Source: Aplectana chamaeleonis (taxonomy: Eukaryota; Nematoda; Chromadorea; Rhabditida; Cosmocercidae). Taken from it: 64,000 nucleotides of DNA. The stretch lies in NCBI GenBank assembly GCA_029168955.1, contig JAPDOI010000171.1:434001-498000 (forward strand), read 5' to 3'. Both the position numbers and the translations under genes were made by a program. Under the pieces are notes generated by a model. That model did not search any database. It was given only the letters and a program-made list of their open reading frames with translations, and was not told where the DNA came from. This document shows, piece after piece, positions 1 through 10,900 of this stretch (position 1 is its first letter; the number at the start of each line of letters is the position of its first letter).

Positions 1-3000
1 GTGGGGGCTGATTTTAGTGTTGGCTGCAATTTGGAGTGGTTGAAATCACTTGAAACCCAAATTGGACGGTGCAGCCTTCGGTTGCACCGTCAGGAAAGGG
101 AGGTAATCCCCAGGTGGAGGCTGATTTTAGTGTTGGCTGCAATTTGGAGTGGTTTAAATCACTTGAAATCCAAATTGACGGTGCAGCCTTCGGCTGCACC
201 GTCAGGAAAGGGAGGTAATCCCCCGGGGGGCTGATTTTAGTGTTGGCTGCAATTTGGAGTGGTTGAAATCACTTGAAATCCCGACTAATTTGTGCAGCCT
301 TCGGCTGCAACCGCCGTCAAGCAAGGGAGGTATTCCCGGGTGGGGCTGATTTTAGTGTTGGCTGCAATTTGGAGTGGTTGAAATCACTTGAAACCCAAAT
401 TGGACGGTGCAGCCTTCGGTTGCACCGTCAGGAAAGGGAGGTAATCCCCGAGTGGGGGCTGATTTTAGTGTTGGCTGCAATTTGGAGTGGTTGGAATCAC
501 TTGAAACCCAAATTGACAGTGCAGCCTTCGGCTGCACCGTCAAGCAAGGGAGGTAATCCCCGGGTGGGGGCTGATTTTAGTGTTGGCTGCAATTTGGAGT
601 GGTTGAAATCACTTGAAACCCAAATTGGACGGTGCAGCCTTCGGTTGCACCGTCAGGAAAGGGAGGTAATCCCCGGGTGGGGGCTGATTTTAGTGTTGGC
701 TGCAATTTGGAGTGGTTGAAATCACTTGAAACCCAAATTGGACTGGGCAGCCTTCGGTTGCACCGTCAGGAAAGGGAGGTAATCCCCGGGAGGGGGCTGA
801 TTTTAGTGTTGGCTGCAATTTGGAGTGGTTGAAATCACTTGAAACCCAAATTGGACGGTGAAGCCTTCGGTTGCACCGTCAGGAAAGGGAGGTAATCCCC
901 GGGTGGGGGCTGATTTTAGCGTTGGCTGCAATTTGGAGTGGTTGAAATCACTTGAAACCCAAATTGGACGGTGCAGCCTTCGGCTGCATCGTCAAGTAAG
1001 GGAGGTAATCCCCGGATGGGGGCTGATTTTAGTGTTGGCTGCAATTCGGAGTGGTTGAAATCACTTGAAACCCAAATAGGACGGTGCAGCCTTCGGCTGC
1101 ACCGTCAACCAAGGGAGGTAATCCCCGGGTGGGGGCTGATTTTAGTGTTGGCTGCAATTTGGAGTGGTTGAAATCACTTGAAACCCAAATTGGACGGTGC
1201 AGCCTTCGGTTGCACCGTCAGGAAAGGGAGGTAATCCCCGGGTGGGGGCTGATTTTAGTGTTGGCTGCAATTTGGAGTGGTTGAAATCACTTGAAACCCA
1301 AATTGGACGGGGCAGCCTTCGGTTGCACCGTCAGGAAAGGGAGGTAATCCCCGGGGGGGGGGGCTGATTTTAGTGTTGGCTGCAATTTGGAGTGGTTGAA
1401 ATCACTTGAAACCCAAATTGGACGGTGAAGCCTTCGGTTGCACCGTCAGGAAAGGGAGGTAATCCCCGGGTGGGGGCTGATTTTAGCGTTGGCTGCAATT
1501 TGGAGTGGTTGAAATCACTTGAAACCCAGGTGGACTAGTGCAGCCTTCGGTTGCACCGTCAAGCAAGGGAGGTATTCCCCGGGTGGGGGCTGATTTTAGT
1601 GTTGGCTGCAATTTGGAGTGGTTGAAATCACTTGAAACCCAAATTGGACGGTGCAGCCTTCGGTTGCACCGTCAGGAAAGGAGGTAATCCCCGAGTGGGG
1701 GCTGATTTTAGTGTTGGCTGCAATTTGGAGTGGTTGGAAATCACTTGAAACTCAATTGGACAGTGCAGCCTTCGGCTGCACCGTCACAAGGGAGGTAATC
1801 CCCGGGTGGGGGCTGATTTTTAGTGTTGGCTGCAATTTGGAGTGGTTGAAATCACTTGAAACCCAAATTGATTTGGTGCAGCCTTCGGTTGCACCGTCAG
1901 GAAAGGGAGGTAATCCCCGGGTGGGGGGCTGATTTTAGTGTTGGCTGCAATTTGGAGTGGTTGAAATCACTTGAAACCCAAATTGGACTGGGCAGCCTTC
2001 GGTTGCACCGTCAGAAAGGGAGGTAATCCCCGGGAGGCTGATTTTAGTGTTGGCTGCAATTTGGAGTGGTTGGAAATCACTTGAAACCCAAATTGACGGT
2101 GAAGCCTTCGGTTGCACCGTCAGGAAAGGGAGGTAATCCCCGGGTGGGGGCTGATTTTAGTGTTGGCTGCAATTTGGAGTGGTTGAAATCACTTGAAACC
2201 CAAATTGACGGTGCAGCCTTCGGCTGCATCGTCAAGTAAGGGAGGTAATCCCCGGATGGGGGCTGATTTTAGTGTTGGCTGCAATTCGGAGTGGTTGAAA
2301 TCACTTGAAACCCAAATAGGACGGTGCAGCCTTCGGCTGCACCGTCAACCAAGGGAGGTAATCCCCGGGTGGGGGCTGATTTTAGTGTTGGCTGCAATTT
2401 GGAGTGGTTGAAATCACATGAAACCCAAATTGGACGGTGCAGCCTTCGGTTGCACCGTCAGGAAAGGGAGGTAATCCCCGGGAGGGGGCTGATTTTAGTG
2501 TTGGCTGCAATTTGGAGTGGTTGAAATCACTTGAAACCCAAATTGGACGGTGCAGCCTTCGGTTGCACCGTCAGGAAAGGGAGGTAATCCCCGGGTGGGG
2601 GCTGATTTTAGCGTTGGCTGCAATTTGGAGTGGTTGAAATCACTTGAAACCCAAATTGGACGGTGCAGCCTTCGGCTGCACCGTCAAGCAAGGGAGGTAA
2701 TCCCCGGGTGGGGGCTGATTTTAGCGTTGGCTGCAATTTGGAGTGGTTGAAATCACTTGAAACCCAAATTGGACGGTGCAGCCTTCGGCTGCACCGTCAA
2801 GTAAGGGAGGTAATCCCCGGATGGGGGCTGATTTTAGTGTTGGCTGCAATTCGGAGTGGTTGAAATCACTTGAAACCCAAATTGGACGGTGCAGCCTTCG
2901 GTTGCACCGTCAGGCAAGAGAGGTAATCCCCGGGTGGGGGCTGATTTTAGTGTTGGCTGCAATTTGGAGTGGTTGAAATCACTTGAAACCCAAATTGGAC

Positions 3001-6000
3001 GGTGCAGCCTTCGGTTGCACCGTCAGGAAAGGGAGGTAATCCCCGGGTGGGGGCTGATTTTAGTGTTGGCTGCAATTTGGAGTGGTTGAAATCACTTGAA
3101 ACCCAAATTGGACGGGGCAGCCTTCGGTTGCACCGTCAAGAAAGGGAGGTAATCCCCGGGTGGGGGCTGATTTTAGTGTTGGCTGCAATTTGGAGTGGTT
3201 GAAATCACTTGAAACCCAAATTGGACGGTGAAGCCTTCGGCTGCACCGTCAAGCAAGGGAGGTAATCCCCGGGTGGGGGCTGATTTTAGTGTTGGCTGCA
3301 ATTTGGAGTGGTTGAAATCACTTGAAATCCAAATTGGACGGTGCAGCCGAAGGCTGCACCGTCAAGTAAGGGAGGTAATCCCCGGATGGGGGCTGATTTT
3401 AGTGTTGGCTGCAATTTGGAGTGGTTGAAATCACTTGAAACCCAAATTGGACGGTGAAGCCTTCGGCTGCACCGTCAAGCAAGGGAGGTAATCCCCGGGT
3501 GGGGGCTGATTTTAGCGTTGGCTGCAATTTGGAGTGGTTGAAATCACTTGAAACCCAAATTGGACGGTGCAGCCTTCGGTTGCACCGTCAGGCAAGAGAG
3601 GTAATCCCCGGGTGGGGGCTGATTTTTGGACGGTGCAGCCTTCGGTTGCACCGTCAGGAAAGGGAGGTAATCCCCGGGTGGGGGCTGATTTTAGTGTTGG
3701 CTGCAATTCGGAGTGGTTGAAATCACTTGAAACCCAAATTGGACGGTGCAGCCTTCGGTTGCACCGTCAGGCAAGAGAGGTAATCCCCGGGTGGGGGCTG
3801 ATTTTAGTGTTGGCTGCAATTTGGAGTGGTTGAAATCACTTGAAACCCAAATTGGACGGTGCAGCCTTCGGTTGCACCGTCAGGAAAGGGAGGTAATCCC
3901 CGGGTGGGGGCTGATTTTAGTGTTGGCTGCAATTTGGAGTGGTTGAAATCACTTGAAACCCAAATTGGACGGGGCAGCCTTCGGTTGCACCGTCAAGAAA
4001 GGGAGGTAATCCCCGGGTGGGAGCTGATTTTAGTGTTGGCTGCAATTTGGAGTGGTTGAAATCACTTGAAACCCAAATAGGACGGTGCAGCCTTCGGCTG
4101 CACCGTCAACCAAGGGAGGTAATCCTCGGGTGGGGGCTGATTTTAGTGTTGGCTGCAATTTGGAGTGGTTGAAATCACATGAAACCCAAATTGGACGGTG
4201 CAGCCTTCGGTTGCACCGTCAGGAAAGGGAGGTAATCCCCGGGTGGGGGCTGATTTTAGTGTTGGCTGCAATTTGGAGTGGTTGAAATCACTTGAAACCC
4301 AAATTGGACGGTGCAGCCTTCGGTTGCACCTTTCAGGAAAGGGAGGTAATCCCCGGGGGGGGGGGTGCAATTTGGAGTGGTTGAAATTTTAGTGTTGGCT
4401 GCAATTTGGAGTGGTTGAAATCACTTGAAACCCAAATTGGACGGGGCAGCCTTCGGCTGCACCGTCAGGAAAGGGAGGTAATCCCCGGGTGGGGGCTGAT
4501 TTTAGTGTTGGCTGCAATTTGGAGTGGTTGAAATCACATGAAACCCAAATTGGACGGTGCAGCCTTCGGTTGCACCGTCAGGAAAGGGAGGTAATCCCCG
4601 GGAGGGGGCTGATTTTAGTGTTGGCTGCAATTTGGAGTGGTCGAAATCACTTGAAACCCAAATTGGACGGTGCAGCCTTCGGTTGCACCTTTCAGGAAAG
4701 GGAGGTAATCCCCGGGGGGGGGGGCTGATTTTAGCGTTGGCTGCAATTTGGAGTGGTTGAAATCACTTAAAACCCAAATTGGACGGTGCTGCCTTCGGCT
4801 GCACCGTCAAGCAAGGGAGGTATTCCCCGGATGGGGGCTGATTTTAGTGTTGGCTGCAATTCGGAGTGGTTGAAATCACTTGAAACCCAAATTGGACGGT
4901 GCAGCCTTCGGTTGCACCGTCAGGCAAGAGAGGTAATCCCCGGGTGGGGGCTGATTTTAGTGTTGGCTGCAATTTGGAGTGGTTGAAATCACTTGAAACC
5001 CAAATTGATTTGGTGCAGCCTTCGGTTGCACCGTCAGGAAAGGAGGTAATCCCCGGGTGAAGGCTGATTTTAGTGTTGGCTGCAATTTGGAGTGGTTGAA
5101 ATCACTTGAAACCCAAATTGGACGGGGCAGCCTTCGGTTGCACCGTCAGGAAAGGGAGGTAATCCCCGAGAGGGGGTGATTTTAGTGTTGGCTGCAATTT
5201 GGAGTGGTTGAAATCACTTGAAACCCAAATCGGGCGGTGAAGCCTTCGGTTGCACCGTCAGGGAAGGCAGGTAATCCCCGGGTGGGGGCTGATTTTAGCG
5301 TTGGCTGCAATTTGGTGTGGTTGAAATCACTTGAAACTCAATTGATTTGTGCAGCCTTCGGCTGCACCGTCAAGCAGGGAGGTAATCCCCGGATGGGGGC
5401 TGATTTTAGTGTTGGCTGCAATTTGGAGTGGTTGAAATCACTTGAAACCCAAATTGGACGGTGCAGCCTTCGGTTGCACCGTCAGGAAAGGGAGGTAATC
5501 CCCGGGTGGGGGCTGATTTTAGTGACGGCTGCAATTTGGAGTGGTTGAAATCACTTGAAACCCAAATTGGACGGTGCAGCCTTCGGCTGCACCGTCAAGT
5601 AAGGGAGGTAATCCCCGGATGGGGGCTGATTTTAGTGTTGGCTGCAATTCGGAGTGGTTGAAATCACTTGAAACCCAAATTGGACGGTGCAGCCTTCGGT
5701 TGCACCGTCAGGAAAGGGAGGTAATCCCCGGTTGGGGGCTGATTTTAGTGTTGGCTGCAATTTGGAGTGGTTGAAATCACTTGAAACCCACTCAAATTGG
5801 ACGGTGCAGCCTTCGGTTGCACCGTCAGGAAAGGGAGGTAATCCCCGGGTGGGGGCTGATTTTAGTGTTGGCTGCAATTTGGAGTGGTTGGAAATCACTT
5901 GAAACCCAAATTGGACGGTGCAGCCTTCGGTTGCACCGTCAGGAAAGGGAGGTAATCCCCGGGTGGGGGCTGATTTTAGTGTTGGCTGCAATTTGGAGTG

Positions 6001-6330
6001 GTTGAAATCACTTGAAACCCAAATTGGACGGTGCAGGCTTCGGTTGCACCGTCAGGCAAAGGAGGGAATCCCCGGTTGGGGCTGATTTTAGTGTTGGCTG
6101 CAATTTGGAGTGGTTGAAATCACTTGAAACCCAAATTGGACGGTGCAGCCTTCGGTTGCACCGTCATGCAAGGGAGGTAATCGCCGGGGGGGGGCTGATT
6201 TTAGTGTTGGCTGCAATTTGGAGTGGTTTAAATCATTTCCGACCCTGAATGGACGGCGTCAGGCAAGGGAGGTAATCCCCGGGTGGGGCTGATTTTAGTG
6301 TTGCCTGCAATTCGGGTAAAAACCATTTGA
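1..6330. repeat. 113-bp tandem satellite array
   Basis: Head-to-tail repeats with a regular 113-bp step (for example unit starts at 2437, 2550, 2663, 2776, 2889 and 3002) run from the first base to about 6330, roughly 55 units. Each unit carries a near-perfect inverted repeat, ACGGTGCAGCC-TTC-GGCTGCACCGT, able to form an 11-bp hairpin, followed by a G/C-rich run and a conserved AT-richer half. Units differ by marker substitutions (CAATTCGG for CAATTTGG, GTCAACCAAG for GTCAGGAAAG) that recur in blocks. Some units are truncated, for example near 3615-3635 and 4360-4390. The last units (6230-6330) decay. Open frames of about 66 codons arise only because the unit lacks stops and are not taken as genes. 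No similarity to a known satellite is claimed. Confidence 0.97.
3338..3362. repeat. Inverted hairpin inside one satellite unit
   Basis: In this unit the central loop reads GAA instead of TTC between the same two 11-base arms. Because the arms are self-complementary, this is what inversion of the whole hairpin would produce. Every other unit I read has TTC or a variant arm with TTC. Confidence 0.85.
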
Positions 6331-6550
6331 AACCAAAACTCGGCAAGGAAGGAAGACTTCGGGTGTGGGTCGATCTTACTGTTGGTCAAAACTCTGATCG
6401 AAGAAACCATCCTGTGATCAACTACTTCCAGTGTTGAACTCTACCTGTCTAGAAAAGAGGTTACCTCAGACTATTGTAACGAAAAAAATTAAAAAGGCTG
6501 ATTAGAGAAATTTAATGAAAAGTATAGCTCACTCGTCAATCGCGGAACCA

Positions 6551-6907
6551 ATATTCGACACATAGAAGAACACAACGAAAGGATGAGTCATGATGCCTCA
6601 CAGAACTGAGGCCCGAACAGGAGAAGTGCACCCACCTTTGGCATCCGAAGCACTGGACACTTGTTTTATGCCAGGTAACATCCTCGCCGCAGGTGGCACA
6701 TGGATACTTCCGTGCTGGACCTGGATTCCTCTCGACGCCGGCCCTTTGTAATAAAATCCTCAGGAGAGCTGCGGCCGACCAGCACCTCTCCCATGACAAA
6801 AACCCTCTTCTCGGAGGGGTTGACGTCGGTTTGCACGGAGGCGATCTTCTTTCCTCCACACTGCCACGGCACGAACGTACGACATCTCGGCAGCATATTC
6901 GACACAT
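6551..6907. repeat. 13-bp target-site duplication around the 5' LINE-A fragment
   Basis: ATATTCGACACAT occurs at 6551-6563 and again at 6895-6907, directly abutting both ends of the LINE-A fragment. The neighbouring words GAACCAATATTC also recur (6545 and 6909), so the target itself held a short repeat. Confidence 0.75.
6564..6894 (-). mobile_element. 331-bp 5'-only fragment of LINE-A
   Basis: Read on the minus strand, this begins at the same 5' boundary (GCTGCCGAGATGTCGTACG) as the full-length copies and continues through the Leu-rich segment, the 2A-like GVERNPGP motif and most of the PHD finger, then stops just after the last Cys region. It is bounded by a 13-bp direct repeat ATATTCGACACAT (6551-6563 and 6895-6907), so it looks like one insertion event. 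It lacks the AAG-repeat 3' tail of the family. LINE copies usually lose their 5' end, so keeping only the 5' end is unusual. The frame is open through the PHD segment but cannot encode an endonuclease or reverse transcriptase. Confidence 0.8.
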
Positions 6908-7534
6908 CGAACCAATATTCAAATTCCTTCTCACCAGAAAAATAGTGCAGAATTTAACCAGCGACCAGACAAAAAATCCCAGAGAAACATAGGAGAGAAA
7001 CTGCAAAAAAAAATAATTGCCAGCGTTAGTTGGAGAATATGCATGCAAAGTGTTATTACGAGAGGAAAGCAAAAAAATGAGAATTTTTGAGCTCGGCCGT
7101 CGAATTTGAGAAGTGGTACGTACATTACGTACAACACAATGTAAAAATCGTCTGTACAGTTCATTGGCGCGCCCCAATGCCAATGTACATAAAATTTAAA
7201 GGACTTTTATTTTTTACATGCCAAAACTCGTCCGCGCCTACATTTTTTCAAACGAAACTGCAGGTCGACGCTAAGTTTCGGACGAGTTCCAGTGCAGCCT
7301 ACGCTCCTCCTTCTTTTTCGGTTCTTTATTAGTAGAGGATCTTCTATTCTGATGGTAAGTATTAGGTTTGCATGCACATACCTTTCAACGGTTCTCGCGT
7401 AGTCAGGACTATTTCTGGAACCACAAAGTGTTTCCGCGTAGAACACCGCAACGGTTTGTTTTCGCTGTTAAGAAGTATAGGCCAAGAAAATCAGTCTCAG
7501 AGAGTATTGTTCACTTTTTGTTGACTCTCCTCAT
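6908..7534. other. AT-rich stretch without a recognised gene
   Basis: No frame with clear coding character, no repeat longer than a few bases and no mobile-element end were seen here. Short ORFs on both strands overlap one another and look random. Confidence 0.5.
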
Positions 7535-7550
7535 TCTACTTGCCTATTGT

Positions 7551-7829
7551 TCACTTTTTGTTGGAACGTTTCTGATGCGAACCAAACCTCTCTCGCTTGG
7601 AGGACCCCTTTTTGATAGAATAAACACATAGACTGATTTTTTCTTCCATGTAAACGCAGTTGTTTTCCAACATGTCAATATTGTAGTGATTTTTTCCGCT
7701 CGTCACTGCTTTCCATCCTTCGTGACTGAAAAAGAACTGCATCATGTCAGAAATATCGTACATACGTTTACTACGATTAATCCATTCACGACCGCATAGG
7801 TGTCTCATCACAAGAAAGTGCTTTTCCAA
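7551..7829 (-). CDS. Candidate exon(s) of unknown minus-strand gene
   Basis: A 92-codon open frame on the minus strand with even, non-repetitive composition (HLCGREWINRSK near the start, SHEGWKAVTSGKNHYNIDM in the middle). A 40-nt stretch inside has the look of a nematode intron (GTATGT donor, CTTTTTCAG acceptor), but removing it shifts the frame to a stop, so either it is not spliced or the gene is damaged. The frame starts without a convincing ATG context, so it would be an internal exon. No family recognised. Confidence 0.25.
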   Translation of the reverse strand: MEKHFLVMRHLCGREWINRSKRMYDISDMMQFFFSHEGWKAVTSGKNHYNIDMLENNCVYMEEKISLCVYSIKKGSSKRERFGSHQKRSNKK

Positions 7830-8162
7830 TATCGAGTTCTCACCACAATAGGGATTGCCTGGACATACGCTTGATTGGAATGTTCACCTTCCTACATTTG
7901 CCTACAAATTTCGTCGTCCGTGTGCAGCTGCCCTTTAACACCATTTCTAAACCTTTGTTCAAAAAAAAAACTTGGTTTGCAATAGAAACATGACTGCGAA
8001 CTTTTTTAGGCAAGCTCATTTTTTGATTGATTGATTTCTAGTGTTCCACGCGTTCGGATTTTTGGGAAAGTAATCATTGTTTGAATTTTTGTGATGAATA
8101 GTCCGGGATCGTGCCTACCATTACTGCTGAGAAATATCAACTTTTTGTCTAAACATCCACAC

Positions 8163-8480
8163 CTGTCTTTATCTTGGGTCCAACAATCAGTAGCTGACGA
8201 GATGGACTTTCAGAAAATAAGAAACAGTTGGGCCAGCAAGCAATCCAAGAGAACACAGACTTTTCAGTGAGAGGTGCCCAAGAAAAACACTGAAATGCGT
8301 TATAAATGCCTAAGCATACAATGTACATGACAATTACACTCAGTTTTAGAACAAAACCACTCCCCGTGGCTGATCTCAGCCTCAAATACCACTTCGGAGT
8401 CACGCTGGCGCTCGATGATACGATAACGCGCTCCACGGCGAATGCGGTTACAGTAACACAGTATCCCGGCTGTTGACCGA
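8163..8480 (-). CDS. Candidate exon pair of unknown minus-strand gene
   Basis: Exon at 8289 down to 8163 (127 nt): acceptor GCATTTCAG, open frame starting CFSWAPLTEKSVF, donor ACAG|GTGTGG. Upstream on the minus strand, about 8480-8327, lies a basic, Cys-containing open segment (RRGARYRIIERQRDSEVVF, then HGEWFCSKTECNCH) that could join in frame through a 37-nt GTACAT...TTTCAG intron, which is shorter than usual. Function unknown. The splice signals and the frame agreement are the only support. Confidence 0.3.
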
Positions 8481-8639
8481 GCTTTCAATTTACATTATGC
8501 TTCTGTAACGTTGTCCTGATATCGAATTTTCCCATGGATTGATCGGTCCTATACGATTGAAACTTTTCGTGAAATTTCCTGAGGTCATCAGTTAGTGATT
8601 TTTTTCATTAATCACATCCCCAACGGGGTCAAGCGGGGC

Positions 8640-8930
8640 GTTGGGTAAGTTTCCGTATTATGAGCGACCCCCCCCCCTCGTCGAATAAGAACGTCTCAGA
8701 CATTGGGACGGGTGCTGCGCGGGGCAATGTCGGGGGGTGGGACCAGACATATTGCCTTTGTCTCGAATTTCCCCCGCCTTCGCACTGACACCATCCCCTC
8801 CATGCAACCGTACAACCACCGCCATCCACCCGATAATACTCCCGCGGTGCAACCGGGCATTCTGCCTGCTGCAGCTTGACCGTGCGCTCGTTTTAATTAC
8901 TGATCTGCTTATTTACAGTACTAATAGGTA
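8640..8930. repeat. GC-rich dispersed repeat
   Basis: Contains CAGACATTGGGACGGGTG at 8698-8715, which reappears on the opposite strand at about 17590-17610. Both copies continue in C/G-rich sequence with similar words (CCCCCGCCTT, CCCGCGGT). A homopolymer C run lies at 8668-8677. Short frames here have no coding character. Confidence 0.45.
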
Positions 8931-9190
8931 CTTCTAACCCATACTCAGTCACACTTTTCTCCCCTAATAGGTTTTGCCATTTTCCCATGCTTATTAATGG
9001 CATTATCTGCTTTCATTCTTCAGGACTCTGATAATAATTAAAAATTTTGTTTAAAAACGCTGAATTCAAGTCACGACCACTCATACAGAGTAGCAAAAAT
9101 GCTACCTAGTTGAGAAGTATTCAGTCTTTTCATTCATTATTTGTAGATCATTCCAGACAAAACCTACAGGTTTACTAACATCAACCAAAT
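8931..9190. other. AT-rich spacer
   Basis: Nothing recognisable on either strand. Confidence 0.4.
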
Positions 9191-9211
9191 TAACAAATAG
9201 ACAATTATAAT

Positions 9212-9355
9212 TTCATGAGGAGATATATTCTCTATGAGTAGATCACTATAATAATGCTATGAAGGGATAACTATAATAATTCTATGAGGAGCCCAATATA
9301 AAAGTCTATGAGAGGATAACTATGATATTTCTATGAAGACATCTATTAGGGCTGT
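9212..9355. repeat. Degenerate short tandem repeat (CTATGAGGAGATAACTATAA-like)
   Basis: The word TCTATGAGGAG and variants (TCTATGAGTAG, GCTATGAAGGG, TCTATGAGAGG, TCTATGAAGAC) recurs about every 30-40 bases, alternating with ATAACTATAATAAT. About four to five imperfect units. Confidence 0.6.
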
Positions 9356-9653
9356 GTTCTATTCGGACATCAATATTGCACTGGAATGATATCACAAAAT
9401 GTAAAACCCCGTAGCATCGCTTCCATTCCTGAGCAAAAAGACCCAAAAAATTAGTTACAAACAACAATCTAGTTACAAGGGGAAATGAGCAGAAAAAAAT
9501 CAAGGATTTTCTGACAGCGAAAAATCAGGAATTTAATCACAATTGAAAAATGAACGAAAGCTGTATCGACAGCACAATGAAAGTAGAAATGGGCTACCAT
9601 GAGGCATGATTGTGGGGTTTGTAGATTCGAGTGAAATAAAGGTGAGGCTTCCC

Positions 9654-9707
9654 TCATTCGACGCCTTCTTCGGCTTCATTCGACGTGCAAGCTCGCTTCG
9701 TAGAGCG
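9654..9707 (-). CDS. Candidate terminal exon of host gene disrupted by LINE-A
   Basis: On the minus strand, acceptor ATACTTTAG precedes an 18-codon frame ending in a stop (RSTKRACTSNEAEEGVE, stop). The previous exon (9846-9789) ends in phase 0, so this reads in frame as an acidic C-terminus. Weak on its own; supported only by phase and order. Confidence 0.3.
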   Translation of the reverse strand, partial: RSTKRACTSNEAEEGVE

Positions 9708-9788
9708 CTAAAGTATTTTCAATTTTTCGACGTTCATTTCGGTTTACGAAGCAAACTATATCATTTTTGGAATCGAGGTAGAGCCTAC

Positions 9789-9846
9789 CTTATCTGGGAT
9801 CCATTTATTGCGGTCCGTGTTGTACTGGCATTCGCGCACGATCTGC
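9789..9846 (-). CDS. Candidate internal exon (58 nt) of host gene
   Basis: Minus strand: acceptor CTAATTTTAG, donor AAG|GTAGGC. It encodes QIVRECQYNTDRNKWIPDK in the phase required by the preceding exon (which ends AG, phase 2; the join gives Arg-Gln-Ile). The translated stretch looks like conserved protein rather than chance. Family not identified. Confidence 0.45.
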
Positions 9847-10188
9847 CTAAAATTAGCGTAGTAGACGAAAAAGTCGAGCAGTTAACATGCCACTAAAACT
9901 GATAAAAATTTTTGAAAGCGCTTGAAACTGAAGGAAGGAAACTTACAAAGCTCTCTGAGCCGAGTTCTACTAGTGCTTCCTCCAGACAATCCTTTCAGCT
10001 GAAAGGGTTAAGAGCGACGCGTGGCGTTCTTCGTCCGTTTTCTCGAGCGAACAAAACTACCTGAATAAAAGAGTTTTAACAAATTTGCATTCACTTTGTT
10101 TAGCGAAGTCTATTTACCTAGAATTGCATAGGTTCACTAGAACTGCATTTTTTGCTGCCGAGATGTCGTACGTTCGTGCCGTGGCAGT

Positions 10189-10617
10189 GTGGAGGAAAGA
10201 AGACCACCTCCGTGCAAACCGACGTCAACCCCTCCGCGTGGAGGGTTTTTGTCATGGGAGAGATGCTGGCTGGCTGCAGCTCTCCTAAGGATTCTACTAC
10301 AAATGGCCGGCGTCGAGAGGAATCCAGGACCCGCTCAGAAGTACTCATGCGCCACGTGCGGCAAGGATGTTACCAGGAGACATACCAGCGTCCAGTGCTT
10401 CGGATGCCAAAGGTGGGTGCATCTCTCCTGTTCGGGTCTCAGTTCTGTGGGGCATCGCGATCCTTCCTTCCGTTGTGTTCTGTGCTCTGCCCCAGCAACT
10501 CTGATTCCTCATTCACCAACCGCCCTCTCTCTATTGTTCATATTAACCTCAATGGCCTTCGTGCCAAGTTGTCTGAACTCTCTCTTTTTGCTCGTACTCA
10601 TCATCCTGATGTCATAA
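10189..10617 (+). pseudogene. LINE-A 2A-like motif and PHD-type finger
   Basis: Frame of 142 codons opening with GTG, not ATG. Residues about 29-40 are Leu/Ala-rich, 41-48 read GVERNPGP, matching the 2A-like consensus except for Gly where Asp is usual. The finger has C54, C57, C70, C73, H78, C81, C96 and C99 (C4HC3 spacing of a PHD finger, with Trp before the His). The frame then drifts out of the endonuclease frame near 10500. A role in nucleic-acid or chromatin contact is inferred; 2A-like motifs in other APE-type LINEs cause ribosome skipping (established for some). Confidence 0.75.
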
Positions 10618-10760
10618 TGGTTCAGGAAACCAAACTTTCTCCTTCTACTACCGCACGTCACCCTAACATTCCTGGCTACACTGCTTATCATGCTCCAAGG
10701 ACAGCCCTCGGCGGAGGAGTTTCCACTTTCGTATTATCAAATCTACCCTCTCATATCATA
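10515..10760 (+). pseudogene. LINE-A endonuclease, N-terminal part
   Basis: Different frame from the PHD segment: contains SIVHINLNGLRAKLSELSLF and VIMVQETKLSPS, the Asn and Glu motifs that open APE-type endonucleases. A further frameshift follows near 10760-10900. Confidence 0.75.
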
Positions 10761-10900
10761 CCAAACACACCAAAGGACGGTACTCTCCAGTACCTACCTA
10801 TCCATCTCCTCTTAAAACACCTATATCTCTTTTTAATATCTATATCCCTCCTACCACGTCCTGTCCCCAATCTTACGACCCTACTCCCTCACTCAAGCAG

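Noticed and set aside
1..6250. Dozens of overlapping frames of about 66 codons (SLETQIGRCSLRLHR...) in the satellite
   Set aside because: They repeat every 113 bp, which is not a multiple of three, so each is ended by the frame rotation of the array. No start context or splice sites; pure by-product of the repeat.
1..6330. CRISPR-like array
   Set aside because: Regular repeats but no unique spacers: the whole 113-bp period is repeated. Context is eukaryotic.
9968..10030. A 52-nt exon on the minus strand (CCCTTTCAG ... CTTT|GTAAGTTTCC)
   Set aside because: Good splice signals and one open frame (LKGLSGGSTSRTRLREL), but its phase gives an immediate stop after the disrupted exon, whereas skipping it joins the neighbouring exons in frame. 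It may be a pseudo-exon or alternative exon.
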